Assembly (NCBI RefSeq): GCF_026127265.1
Contig: NZ_WWFG01000001.1
Coordinates: 248,001 to 312,000, forward strand
Length of the DNA stretch: 64,000 nucleotides
Source of the DNA: Nostoc sp. KVJ3
GTDB lineage: Bacteria > Cyanobacteriota > Cyanobacteriia > Cyanobacteriales > Nostocaceae
Direction: 5' to 3'
Made by a program: the position numbers and the translations under genes. The number at the start of each line of letters is the position of its first letter. Within the stretch, counting starts at the first letter, position 1. Shown piece after piece: positions 10,601 through 17,700 of the stretch. The notes beneath the pieces are model-generated. The model was not told the DNA's origin and did no database searches. It saw nothing but the letters and a program-made list of their open reading frames with translations.

Positions 10601-10837
10601 TAGAGTGTGGGGCTTAATAATCCCAGGAATATCTAAGTTTTTGGCAAGGGAATATTGGTTGCGAAACTGTAATAGTTCGCTGAAGGTGGGGTACTCCCGT
10701 TTTAAAAGCTTGATTACAACTGCTTGGTTATCTGCTTCTCTGACGGCGCGATACACGAGTGTGCGCGAACCTGAGTATAGTTGCTCTCTAATTTGGTAGC
10801 CTGTCAGTGTTACAGTTATATCTACTTTTGCGCTCAT
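4616..10837 (-). CDS. Multi-sensor Ser/Thr kinase - AAA ATPase - GAF - PAS - histidine kinase (HstK type)
   Basis: 2073 residues. Domains in order: a Ser/Thr kinase (about 15-280; VIKLL lysine, HKDIKPANIL catalytic loop, LIDFSIS in place of DFG, YLSPEQ); a STAND-like AAA ATPase (Walker A GFSGIGKTAVV near 334-345, Walker B MFLDDLQWAD near 465); a long helical/TPR-like region (about 650-1300); a GAF domain (about 1345-1510); two PAS domains (about 1527-1780); HisKA with VAHEINNPVNF (near 1819); and HATPase with NLLSNAID, DNGPGI and GTGMGLSISY (to about 2065). This is the two-headed kinase architecture typical of heterocystous cyanobacteria and of full family length. It is soluble and its signal is unknown. 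DFS replaces the DFG glycine, but activity is still plausible because the catalytic Asp residues are present. It has no receiver domain, so a partner regulator must be encoded elsewhere. Confidence 0.95.
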   Translation of the reverse strand: MSAKVDITVTLTGYQIREQLYSGSRTLVYRAVREADNQAVVIKLLKREYPTFSELLQFRNQYSLAKNLDIPGIIKPHTLEPYHNGYALVMEDFGGISLRQFTKEQPQNLEQFLIIALQLTDILHQLHQQRVIHKDIKPANILIHPDTKVLKLIDFSISSLLPRETTEIQNPNVLEGTLAYLSPEQTGRMNRGIDYRSDFYSLGVSFFELLTGKVPFDSQDPMELVHCHIAKLPPNVCNVNSEIPLVVGEIVHKLMAKNAEDRYQSALGLKYDLHLCIEQLNEKGKIEHFSIGGGDVSDRFAIPEKLYGREQEVKILLEGFERVANGMSEFMLVAGFSGIGKTAVVNEVHKPIVRQRGYFIKGKYDQFNRNIPLSAFVQAFRDLMGQLLGESDTQLKQWKKKILTALGENAQVIIEVIPELEQIIGQQSPVVELSGSASQNRFNLLFQKFIQVFTTVTHPLVMFLDDLQWADSASLNLIQVLIGQRESGFMLLIGAYRDNEVSPAHPLILTLEEIKKAGTAVNTITLTPLSQESLNLLVTDTLQCPAAIAQPLTELVYQKTQGNPFFSTQFLKALHEEGAIEFDPQVGHWQCDISYVQSLSLRDDVVEFMAMQLQKLPIATQNVLKLAACIGNSFDLAMLAIVSEKSQTETATDLWKALQEGLVIPSNDIYKFYQSKSDLLIEENGQIQAALTDEKVIVFYKFLHDRVQQAAYSLIPDNQKQLMHLKIGRLLLGVMNETEKEEKIFEIVNQLNKGADLIVLATERERLAKLNLVAAQKAKSATAYVAAIEYATKGIQLLTASCWQQCYDLTLSLHDLAAEVACLSGDFRLMEQVVDEVVQHARQLLDKVKVYEVRILADVAQSQQPKAIKTALSALKLFGVSFPEQPTNADISESLQQTQDVLKEKHLEDLLELPEMKDLKALAEIRILATVTAAVYQAVPELLPLIVCKQVRLSVAYGNAAVSAQAYAWYGVILCGIGEIDLGDRISELAMGLLSRFESREFKASTINMVYPFVKPWKYHIQDSLAPLLDGYHSGVETGTLEYAAYSAYNYCSLSFFLGKDLSILESEMKVYSQALAQLKQEVAHNYLRVFYQSVLNLLGQNNYPWEIEGVVYDEQMMLPKHQQANDLYAMGTLYINKLILCYFFNEWEQAIKVAVDAKQYLNGVSGCFMIPVFHFYDSLTHLAILPNAQGREDNSLPQEVVDNQKKLKEWANHAPKNHLHKFYLVEAERYRVLGQMYEAMDYYDRAIASAKANAYIQEEALSNELAAKFYLKWGKEKLAQAYMQEAYYCYARWGAKAKVTDLEQRYPQLLATIVQQRQPSLTPSDTIFAPSIRSTQTSSSSSITELLDLATVLKASQTLSGEIELEKLLMMLLQIVIENAGAEKCVLMLLRDERLLIKGTVTANTQPIVLQRIPVEESEEIPLRVIYHVKHCLQPVVLADATTSPTFASDTYILSQQPKSILCSPILYRGKFTGILYLENNLTTGAFTSDRVELLNLLCTQSAISLQNARLFEQAQKTLAELRASEARFQKVVDNVPGMVHQFHLATDGSFSTPYVSSGCYDLYEVDPKAVMAGAHNLYLMTHPEDRSTLEHLIADSARMLTPFSHEWRIVTASGKIKWIQCASRPELQADGSIVWDGVLSDIADRKLAEQQLQEKEQFLSSIYNGAEMIIFVVDVLDDHLFHYAGWNIASEQVAGILSTDVIGKTPIEVFGPVEGKVIQQRFVECARTGIPLYFEDCFIIGEQETWWFVNFKPLKNADGRVYRIIGTTFDISDRKRAEGQLNQRTVELEQTLQTLQQTQMQMIQAEKMSGLGQLVAGVAHEINNPVNFIFGNLSHANEYTKNILRLLELYQKHYPIPHSEIQEEVEAMDLEFLLEDLPKLMFSMRVGAERIQKIVVSLRTFSRMDEAEMKEVNIHEGIDSTLMILQHRLKVKSDSPNIEIVKDYGELPLVECYAGQLNQVFMNLLSNAIDALEEANTQNQILTPTITISTSLVESKEVVIKIADNGPGITPHIKQRLFDPFFTTKAVGKGTGMGLSISYQIVAEKHKGTLQCVSEPGQGAAFIVIIPIYQS

Positions 10838-10994
10838 AACTTTTGCGGGGAGTTTCTCTAGTCAATTTAGAATTCCCTACAGGACATCTTATGTAACAAA
10901 TTTTGGTAATTATTTACGTTTTGGATGTATGGGTTGTATGAGAAACTGCAAGTTAGCGATCGCTAATTGCTGGTTATGGAAATAAAAGATTAAT

Positions 10995-11025
10995 GAACCG
11001 CAGAGGCGCAGAGAACACAGAGAGG
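10995..11025. repeat. Dispersed 'cgcagagaacacagag' repeat
   Basis: The string ccgcagaggcgcagagaaca followed by cagagagg. The same sequence, or its complement, appears near 20001-20030, 31180-31230, 37143-37172 and 53172-53200. It often lies inside MITEs. It is a ubiquitous short repeat of Nostoc-type genomes. Confidence 0.75.
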
Positions 11026-11233
11026 TTAATGGTTAAAGGTAAGATTCATTCTAGTTCTGAGGCAGATTCCAATTATGTGGTAAAGGTTATGCTTTAACTT
11101 CTCCCACTGTTTATCGTTAGTAAGCTAGAGTAGCATTCCCAATTGCGATCGCACCTACAATCAAGCAATATAAAAAATTATTTCTAGGTTATCAGTAAAC
11201 GCAAGTTTAAACTTATTTTGTTTTTAGTAAACT

Positions 11234-11280
11234 TCTTGCAAAATTCCCTTCACGCGGTAGAATAACGAAATTTTGCAAGA
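11234..11280 (+). promoter_or_regulatory. 12-bp perfect inverted repeat in the leader of the phosphatase gene
   Basis: tcttgcaaaatt (11234-11245) is perfectly complementary to aattttgcaaga (11269-11280), with a 23-base spacer. The right arm ends nine bases before the ATG at 11290. It could be an operator, an RNA hairpin affecting translation, or a small palindromic repeat. The pairing is seen; the function is inferred. Confidence 0.5.
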
Positions 11281-11289
11281 GTTCTAATC

Positions 11290-12048
11290 ATGAAACCATT
11301 TCTTTTTGTAACCGACTTAGATGACACCCTCGTATATCGCACAGTGGGCGATGACAGCGCTTTACCAAAATTAAATCAACTACTTAATCAACATCGCCAA
11401 GAATACGGCACTAAAATTGTTTATTCTACCGGGCGATCGCCTTTTCTTTACAAAGAACTCCAAGCTCAAAAAAATCTCTTACAACCAGATGCCCTCGTCC
11501 TTTCTGTGGGTACAGAAATTTATCTCAATGGTACTGATACTCCAGACTCAGATTGGTCAGAAATCCTCTCTCCGGGATGGGAACGGGAAACTGTATTATC
11601 TATTACTAAGAAATACCGGGAGTTAGTTCGGCAACCAGATTCAGAACAGCGTCCTTTCAAAGTGAGCTTTTTTCTAGAGCAAGATGCATCTGCAAATGTT
11701 CTACCACAACTTGAAGTAGAGTTGCAGAAATCTAAATTAAATGTAAAGTTAATCTACAGTAGCGGTATTGACCTTGACATTGTACCCCATAGCAGCGATA
11801 AAGGTCAGGCAATGCAGTTTTTACGCCAGAAGTGGAAATTTGCAGCAGAACAAACAGTTGTCTGTGGTGATTCGGGTAATGATATTGCTTTATTTGCTGT
11901 AGGCAACGAATGGGGAATCATCGTCGGGAATGCCCGAAAAGAGTTAATTCAATGGCACGATGAGCATCCCGCTACGCACCGCTACCTCGCAAAAGGTTTT
12001 TGTGCAGGTGGAATTATTGAAGGTTTAAATTATTTTGGTCTCTTGTAA
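11290..12048 (+). CDS. spp: Sucrose-phosphate phosphatase (HAD superfamily)
   Basis: 252 residues, the usual length of cyanobacterial stand-alone SPP. The HAD motifs are all present: motif I DLDDTL (nucleophile and acid/base Asp, residues 9-14), motif II YSTGRS, the lysine in SSDKGQAM, and motif [16 protein letters not shown], which is the SPP-type GDSGND signature. It would remove phosphate from sucrose-6-phosphate in the cytoplasm, the last step of sucrose synthesis. No sucrose-phosphate synthase is in the window. The ATG follows a leader with a 12-bp inverted repeat, and the stop overlaps the ruvA start by one base (TAATG), so the two are probably co-transcribed. A related HAD phosphatase (for example mannosylglycerate-type) is a less likely alternative. 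Confidence 0.85.
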   Translation: MKPFLFVTDLDDTLVYRTVGDDSALPKLNQLLNQHRQEYGTKIVYSTGRSPFLYKELQAQKNLLQPDALVLSVGTEIYLNGTDTPDSDWSEILSPGWERETVLSITKKYRELVRQPDSEQRPFKVSFFLEQDASANVLPQLEVELQKSKLNVKLIYSSGIDLDIVPHSSDKGQAMQFLRQKWKFAAEQTVVCGDSGNDIALFAVGNEWGIIVGNARKELIQWHDEHPATHRYLAKGFCAGGIIEGLNYFGLL

Positions 12049-12680
12049 TGATTAGTTATCTAAAAGGTATAGTGGCTGGTATCCAAACAATTGGCGCTAA
12101 TCGCGTGATTCTGACTCTGGAGGTCAATGGCTTGGGGTATGATTTGCAAGTTCCCCAACGCCTAGCAAACCAATTACCAGAATCGGGAGGAGTGGCGCAA
12201 ATTTTTACCCATTTCCAAATTCGGGAAGAAGTGCCCTTTTTATATGGCTTTGCTTCACCAGCCGAACGCGATTTATTTCGTCACTTGCTGACTGTCACAG
12301 GGATTGGTGCAGCCTTAGCGATCGCCCTCCTGGACACTCTGGAACTACCAGATTTAGTCCAAGCAATTATCGCTGGCAATACACAAATCTTAATTCAGGC
12401 TCCAGGTGTCGGTAAAAAAATCGCAGAGCGCATCTGTTTGGAACTGAAAAGCAAATTAGTCGAGTGGCGCAAATCAGCCGGGTTCTTCGTCGCCACAGGC
12501 GGGCCAGCACCAGGAATTCTCGAAGAGGTGCAAATGACGCTATTCGCCTTGGGATATACTGCCCATGAAGTCAGTCACGCCCTACATGTAGTCAGCGAAG
12601 ATATTGGACTACCCAAAGATGCCTACGTCGAAGATTGGATTAAACAAGCGATCGCTCATCTCAGCAGCGAACAAGTTTAA
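12048..12680 (+). CDS. ruvA: Holliday junction branch migration protein RuvA
   Basis: 210 residues, full length. The N-terminal OB domain starts MISYLKGIV and includes the [11 protein letters not shown] and [17 protein letters not shown] blocks. Two helix-hairpin-helix motifs follow ([15 protein letters not shown] and [18 protein letters not shown]), then a C-terminal RuvB-binding domain (about 155-205, [14 protein letters not shown]). RuvA tetramers bind Holliday junctions and recruit the RuvB motor during recombination repair. ruvB and ruvC are not nearby, as is usual in cyanobacteria. The start overlaps the preceding phosphatase stop by one base, which supports translational coupling. There is no domain erosion. 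Confidence 0.97.
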   Translation: MISYLKGIVAGIQTIGANRVILTLEVNGLGYDLQVPQRLANQLPESGGVAQIFTHFQIREEVPFLYGFASPAERDLFRHLLTVTGIGAALAIALLDTLELPDLVQAIIAGNTQILIQAPGVGKKIAERICLELKSKLVEWRKSAGFFVATGGPAPGILEEVQMTLFALGYTAHEVSHALHVVSEDIGLPKDAYVEDWIKQAIAHLSSEQV

Positions 12681-12681
12681 T

Positions 12682-12862
12682 TGTCATTAGTCATTAGTCA
12701 TTAGTCTATTAGTTATTTCTTATTCTCCCCCTGCCTCCCCTGCCTCCCCTGCCTCCCCTGCCTCCCCTGCTCCCCCTGCTCCCCCTGCTCCCCTGCTCCC
12801 CCTGCTCCCCCTGCTCCCCCTGCTCCCCCTGCCTCCCCTGCCTCCCCTGCTCCCCCTGCCCC
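12682..12862. repeat. Heptamer (tcattag) array followed by a long C-rich tandem tract
   Basis: Bases 12682-12710 hold three or four tcattag(t) heptamers. Bases 12726-12861 hold cctgcctcc / cctgctccc tandem units reaching the bioF ATG. The tract occupies the whole ribosome-binding region of bioF. It is the longest of the C/G-rich tracts in the window. Confidence 0.95.
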
Positions 12863-14026
12863 ATGCCCACTAATCCTTATGCTTGGCTAGAACAGTCCTT
12901 AGCAACAATTCATCGGGCAGACTGGTATCGTTCGGTAGAACCTATCACTGGTCGTCCGGGTGCAACGGTGGTTTTAGCTGGGCAAGAGGTAATTAATTTT
13001 GCCAGTAATGACTATTTGGGATTGGCTGGGGATGAGCGGTTGATGGCAGCCGCAACTGCTGCGATCGCAGAATTTGGCACTGGTAGTACAGGTTCTAGAT
13101 TACTCAGTGGGCATCGAGAATTACATGGGGAGTTAGAAAAGGCGATCGCATCTACCAAACAAACAGAAGATGCTTTGGTATTTAGTTCCGGGTATCTAGC
13201 CAATTTGGGTGCAATTACCGCCCTTGTGGGCAAGCGCGATTTAATTTTATCTGACCAGTACAATCATTCCAGTTTGAAAAATGGAGCGATTCTTAGCGGT
13301 GCAGAAGTTATGGAATATCCGCACTGTGATGTTGAAGTCCTAAAAACTCAGTTGAGTCAACAACGACAAAATTACCGACGCTGTTTGATTCTTACTGATA
13401 CCGTCTTCAGCATGGATGGCGATTTATGTCCCTTACCCGCGCTGTTGGATCTAGCTGATGAATTTACCTGTATGTTGCTAGTTGATGAAGCTCATGCCAC
13501 TGGAGTACTAGGAAAAACTGGCGCTGGGTGTGTCGAGCATTTTGGGTGTACAGGAAAGCAATTAATTCAAATTGGTACTTTGAGTAAAGCTTTGGGTAGC
13601 TTAGGCGGATATGTAGCGGGAAGTAGCGCCTTAATTGACTTTTTGCGGAACCGCGCACCCAGTTGGATTTATACCACTGGGCTTTCACCTGCTGATACAG
13701 CCGCCGCCTTAGCAGCAATCAAAATAGTGCAGCAAGAACCGCAACACCGCGTCCAATTGTGGGAAAATATACATTACTTGAAAAGTTTACTGCAACACTT
13801 ACCTAACTTAAAATTGCTACCTTCTGAATCACCCATACTATGTTTTCAATTACCTAATGCTACAGATGCCCTCAAAGCTGGAAAGCAGCTAAGAGATGCT
13901 GGTATTTTTGCCCCAGCAATTCGTCCTCCCACAGTGCCCACAAGTCGAATCAGAATATCTGTGATGGCAACTCATGAAGTAGCACATATTGAAAAATTGG
14001 TAGCAGTGTTGAAGGATGTTATCTAA
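12863..14026 (+). CDS. bioF: 8-amino-7-oxononanoate synthase (biotin synthesis)
   Basis: 387 residues, a full-length alpha-oxoamine synthase of PLP fold type I. It joins pimeloyl-ACP/CoA with L-alanine in biotin synthesis. Visible motifs are [16 protein letters not shown] near the N-terminus, [43 protein letters not shown] (PLP-contacting Asp and His) and the Schiff-base lysine in [16 protein letters not shown]. The ATG is the first in-frame one and lies exactly where the C-rich tract ends (gccccatgccca). There is no Shine-Dalgarno sequence, so the first residues (MPT before NPYAWLEQ) may be repeat-derived. No other bio gene is adjacent. A kbl-type ligase is less likely given the cyanobacterial BioF-like start [10 protein letters not shown]. 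Confidence 0.92.
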   Translation: MPTNPYAWLEQSLATIHRADWYRSVEPITGRPGATVVLAGQEVINFASNDYLGLAGDERLMAAATAAIAEFGTGSTGSRLLSGHRELHGELEKAIASTKQTEDALVFSSGYLANLGAITALVGKRDLILSDQYNHSSLKNGAILSGAEVMEYPHCDVEVLKTQLSQQRQNYRRCLILTDTVFSMDGDLCPLPALLDLADEFTCMLLVDEAHATGVLGKTGAGCVEHFGCTGKQLIQIGTLSKALGSLGGYVAGSSALIDFLRNRAPSWIYTTGLSPADTAAALAAIKIVQQEPQHRVQLWENIHYLKSLLQHLPNLKLLPSESPILCFQLPNATDALKAGKQLRDAGIFAPAIRPPTVPTSRIRISVMATHEVAHIEKLVAVLKDVI

Positions 14027-14104
14027 ATTGGGCATTGGGCATAGGGCAAACATTTGTCTTTGTTCGTGTTAGGTTTCACTACCGTTAAACCTAACCTAAT
14101 AGTC

Positions 14105-14258
14105 TAAGTAAGTCGGCGTGAAAATTTCAATGTATGTCATTGCGAATGTAACGAAGTGGAATGAAGCATAAGTCCTTCGGACACGCTTCGCGAACGCAAA
14201 GGTCTTGTGGCTTTTACATTCTGTTACATGATTAAGTTTATTTGCACCGACTTACTTA
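14105..14258. mobile_element. MITE with TIR taagtaagtcggyg
   Basis: The left end taagtaagtcggcgtgaaaa and right end tttgcaccgacttactta are inverted copies with few differences, about 154 bp apart. The interior has no ORF and contains the palindromic modules cttcggacacgcttcgcgaa. A transposase-dependent mobile element is inferred from this structure. Confidence 0.65.
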
Positions 14259-14521
14259 TCAAGTTTAAATTGATGGGTAAGAAAGTTCATAGTGAGTTAG
14301 CGCAGTCTTGGGGGTTTCCCCCATAAGCGAATACGGTTCAGTTAAGCAAATTTATCTGTTAAGCTAGGCAGGGGAGCAGGGGAGGCAGGGGGAGAGAAAA
14401 AAGCTTAACTGAACTGTATTGCCCCATAAGCGACTAACTTTCCCGTTGGGTCAGGACTTCAGCCATTATTTTCTAAGCACTAAAGTGCTTACTACAAACT
14501 TTTCATTACTAGCTTGACAGT
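14257..14521. mobile_element. MITE (TIR ...tatcaag / cttga...) interrupted by other repeats
   Basis: The left part (tatcaagtttaaattgatgg to about 14294) and right part (aggacttcag to about 14521) match the uninterrupted copy at 48230-48342. Between them lies a gttagcgcag-type palindromic repeat that itself contains a third element (14330-14421). The copy at 48 kb shows the empty state, which makes the nesting order clear. Confidence 0.7.
14330..14421. mobile_element. MITE, family 'caatacggttcagttaag', with 12-bp flanking duplication
   Basis: The ends aatacggttcagttaagc and gcttaactgaactgtatt are inverted with one mismatch. The direct repeat ccccataagcga flanks it (14319-14330 and 14422-14433). 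The interior holds a short G-rich tract. Relatives lie at 37089-37200 and 62299-62398. Confidence 0.75.
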
Positions 14522-14794
14522 CGTTTAAATTTTATACCATAAATTTTGTGAGCAATTTGGGTTAGAGCATTTCTGGAAATTGAGTATTTATAATTGGCAA
14601 ATAAATGTTATGGATATAGGATATCCATCCAAAATCTTGGCTTCAGATACTATATAAATTAATCATTAGCCTCTAGCAAAAGAGGTTTTTAAAACTTAAA
14701 AAAATCTATCTAGAGATAAATGACTAAAATTCACAAACTAGCTTAGGGTATGTAGAGCCTCTGCAATAAGTATTGGTTGTTCTTAGACATTTTC

Positions 14795-17700
14795 ATGCCC
14801 CATATTAATTATTCTCAGTTACTGCGTTATGGCGTTGTTGTATTAATTGTCACACTTACATTAGTACTAATGTTGATGCTAGACCCCTGGTTAGGCATGA
14901 GTGGAACTCCTTTCTTACTGTTTTTTGGCGCTGTAGTGGTAAGTGCTTGGTATGGTGGTTTGAAGTCAGGGCTATTAGCAACTTCCTTGTCTGCATTACT
15001 GAGTGATTACTTTTTTCTTCCCCCAACTTATGAGCTGAGTTTTGACTTACCTAATTCTATGCGAATTGGGTTGTTTGTATTACAAGGATTCCTCTTTAGT
15101 ATTTTATGTGAGGCATTAAAGACTGCCAAAAGAAGGGCTGACGGAAATCTCCAAAAGCTGAGAATTAGTGAGGAGCGATTTCGACTAGCGTTAAGTAGTT
15201 CAGATATCATAGTCTTTCAGCAGGATCGCGATTTACGATATCAGTGGATTCATAATCCTCAAGGTCTAGATAATACTGAGGAAATGTTAGGCAAGTCTGA
15301 CGATCAAGTATTTACAGCCTCAGTAGCAGAGCAATTGAGGATAATTAAGCAAAAAGTATTAGAAACTGGTGTTTCAACCCGTGAAGAGGTTTATCTGAAT
15401 ACTTGTGGACAAGATCGTTACTACGATTTACTGGTTGAACCGCTAAGGGATGTAGACAATAGTATTCAGGGTATTACTTGTGCAGCTGTGAATATCACTG
15501 AGCGCAAACAGACTGAGGAAAGACTCCGTTATATTGCTCAGATTAGTAGTTTACTTTCTACTTCTCTAGATTATGAACAAACCTTAGAACAAATCGCCAA
15601 AATCTCAGTTCCCCAGTTAGCTGATTGGTGTAGCGTTGATATTTTAAATGAAGATGGTTCCATTCGTCGCCTACCCATTGCCCATGCAGACCCATCAAAA
15701 GCGGAGTTAGCGCAGAAACTTCAGGAGTATGTGACAGATTATAAAGGTACAAGTGCAATTACTAGAGTGCTGCAAACTGGGCAAAGCGAATTAATTTCCG
15801 AAATATCTGACTCACTATTAGTAGCAAGCACTCAGAATCAGGAACACTTAGAACTTGTCCGAAAATTGGGGATGAAGTCTGTGATGATTGTGCCCTTAAT
15901 CGCACAAGGGCGAGTCCTCGGTACTATCAGTTTTGTTAGCACGCAATCAAACCGTCGCTACGATCGCACTGACTTAACTTTAGCAACAGATATTAGCCAT
16001 CGTGCAGCCTTAGCAGTGGAAAATGCCCGACTTTATCGAGACATCCACCAGGCTTTAATTCATTATGCCGAATCTCTATCTCTTCTAGATGCGCTGTTAG
16101 AAGCGGCTCCCGTTGCTGTATGCTTTTTGGATCGGGAACTGCGATATATCCGAATTAATCAAGTTTTCGCTGATATTAACGGTTTGACTATAGAAGAACA
16201 TTTAGGGCAGAAATTTGGGGAAGTTTTGCCAGCAATGGCAGCTGAGTTGGAGCCGCAGTTACAGCGCGTGTTGGATACTGGAGACCCCCTGCTGAATGTG
16301 GAAATTAGCGGTGAGACAAGAGGACAACCAGGACGTTACGGCTACTGGCTGGGCAATTATTACCCAGTCAATAACCCAATGGATGAAACGGTGGGAATTG
16401 GGATTATTTTGGCAGATGTGACAGCAGCAAAGCAAACAGAAGTTGCCTTACGGGAAAGTGAAGAAAGATTCCGCACCATCTTCAATCAGGCCACCGTAGG
16501 TATTACCGTACTTGCATTAGATGGACAATTTCTCCAGGTGAATCCGGCTTTTTGTGAGATTACTGGGTACAGCGTAGAAGAATTAATCGAGTTGAGTTTT
16601 CAAGACATTACTCACCCTGACGACGTGAAAGTTGATTTGCTTTATGCTCAACAAGTATTAGCCAGGGAAATTAATGGTTATTCCTTAGAGAAACGCTACA
16701 TTCGTAAAGATGGTTCCCTAGTGTGGGTGAAGGTGACTGCATCAGCAGTTTGGGATGCTGAGGGTAAACCAATGTATGCTTTGGGGATTATCGAGGATAT
16801 TAGCGAACGGCAAGCCGCGCTACGCGATGTCTCCGACGAGCTTCGCTTACGCAAACGAGTAGAAGCCACGCAACAATTTTTATTAGAATCCAGCGCCTTA
16901 CTAGCTGCTTCCTTAGATTATGAAGTCGTTTTGAAGAACGTTGCCCATCTAGCCGTTCCCACCTTAGCAGACTGGTGTGTTGTCGATATTTTTACAGAAG
17001 ATCAGTTAGTTGAAAATCTGACGATCGCTAGTGCTTACCCCATGAAAACCAAGATCATGGAGGAATTACAACGGCTTTATCCTAGGAGTACCAAGCGAAG
17101 ACGTTCAATTTTCTTCAGGTTAAAGGAAGGAAAATCCGTTTTTCATGCAGAATTTTCGGATTCGTTGATCGCAGGATTTGCCGAAGATCAGAGACATCAT
17201 CATTTACTGTCCAGTTTAGAGATTCGTTCTCTGATGGTAATTCCCCTCTACTCCCGTGGGCAATTATTCGGCTCAATATCTTTTACTACAGCCGATTCTG
17301 GGCGTTATTACACAGAGGCAGATTTAGCTTTCGCAGAGGATATTGCTCGTCGCGCAGCCACAGCCATCGACAACGCCAGACTCTACCAGGAAACTCAACG
17401 GGCAAAACAGGCTGCTGAAAGATCTGTTAACCGTACCCTGCTTTTACAAAGAATAACTGCTGCCCTCTCGGAAGCCTTAACTCCCCAGGAGGTGGCTGAT
17501 GTAGTGGTGAACCAAGGAATTGCCGTCTTGGAAGCTACTGGTGGTTCTGTTGTCTTACTTGATGAGGGAGATAATACCCTGAAAGTTGTGCAAGCAATTG
17601 GCTATCCGCAAACCCTCGTAAATACTTGGGCAACTTTTCCCATCACATCACCTAACCAAATAGCAGAAACAGTCAGAACTGGACAGCCGATTTTTTTAGA

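Larger units (their letters stand above)
10838..11289. other. Intergenic region between divergent genes; dispersed repeat and leader dyad
   Basis: 452 bases between the divergently read giant kinase and the phosphatase gene. It holds one copy of the dispersed repeat aaccgcagaggcgcagagaa (from 10996), two HIP1-like octamers and a strong inverted repeat next to the phosphatase start. Both promoters must lie here, but I cannot assign -10/-35 boxes with confidence. Confidence 0.6.
14027..14794. other. Repeat-filled intergenic region before the second hybrid kinase
   Basis: About 770 bases without a gene. It begins with tgggcat-type heptamers (14032-14047) just after the bioF stop, followed by MITEs at 14105-14258 and 14257-14521, the second containing further insertions. 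From about 14525 to 14776 it is plain AT-rich sequence, where the promoter of the downstream kinase probably lies; I cannot name its boxes. Confidence 0.7.

Noticed and set aside
12726..12861. CRISPR or coding interpretation of the C-rich tract
   Set aside because: Units of nine bases or so without spacers; simple tandem repeat.
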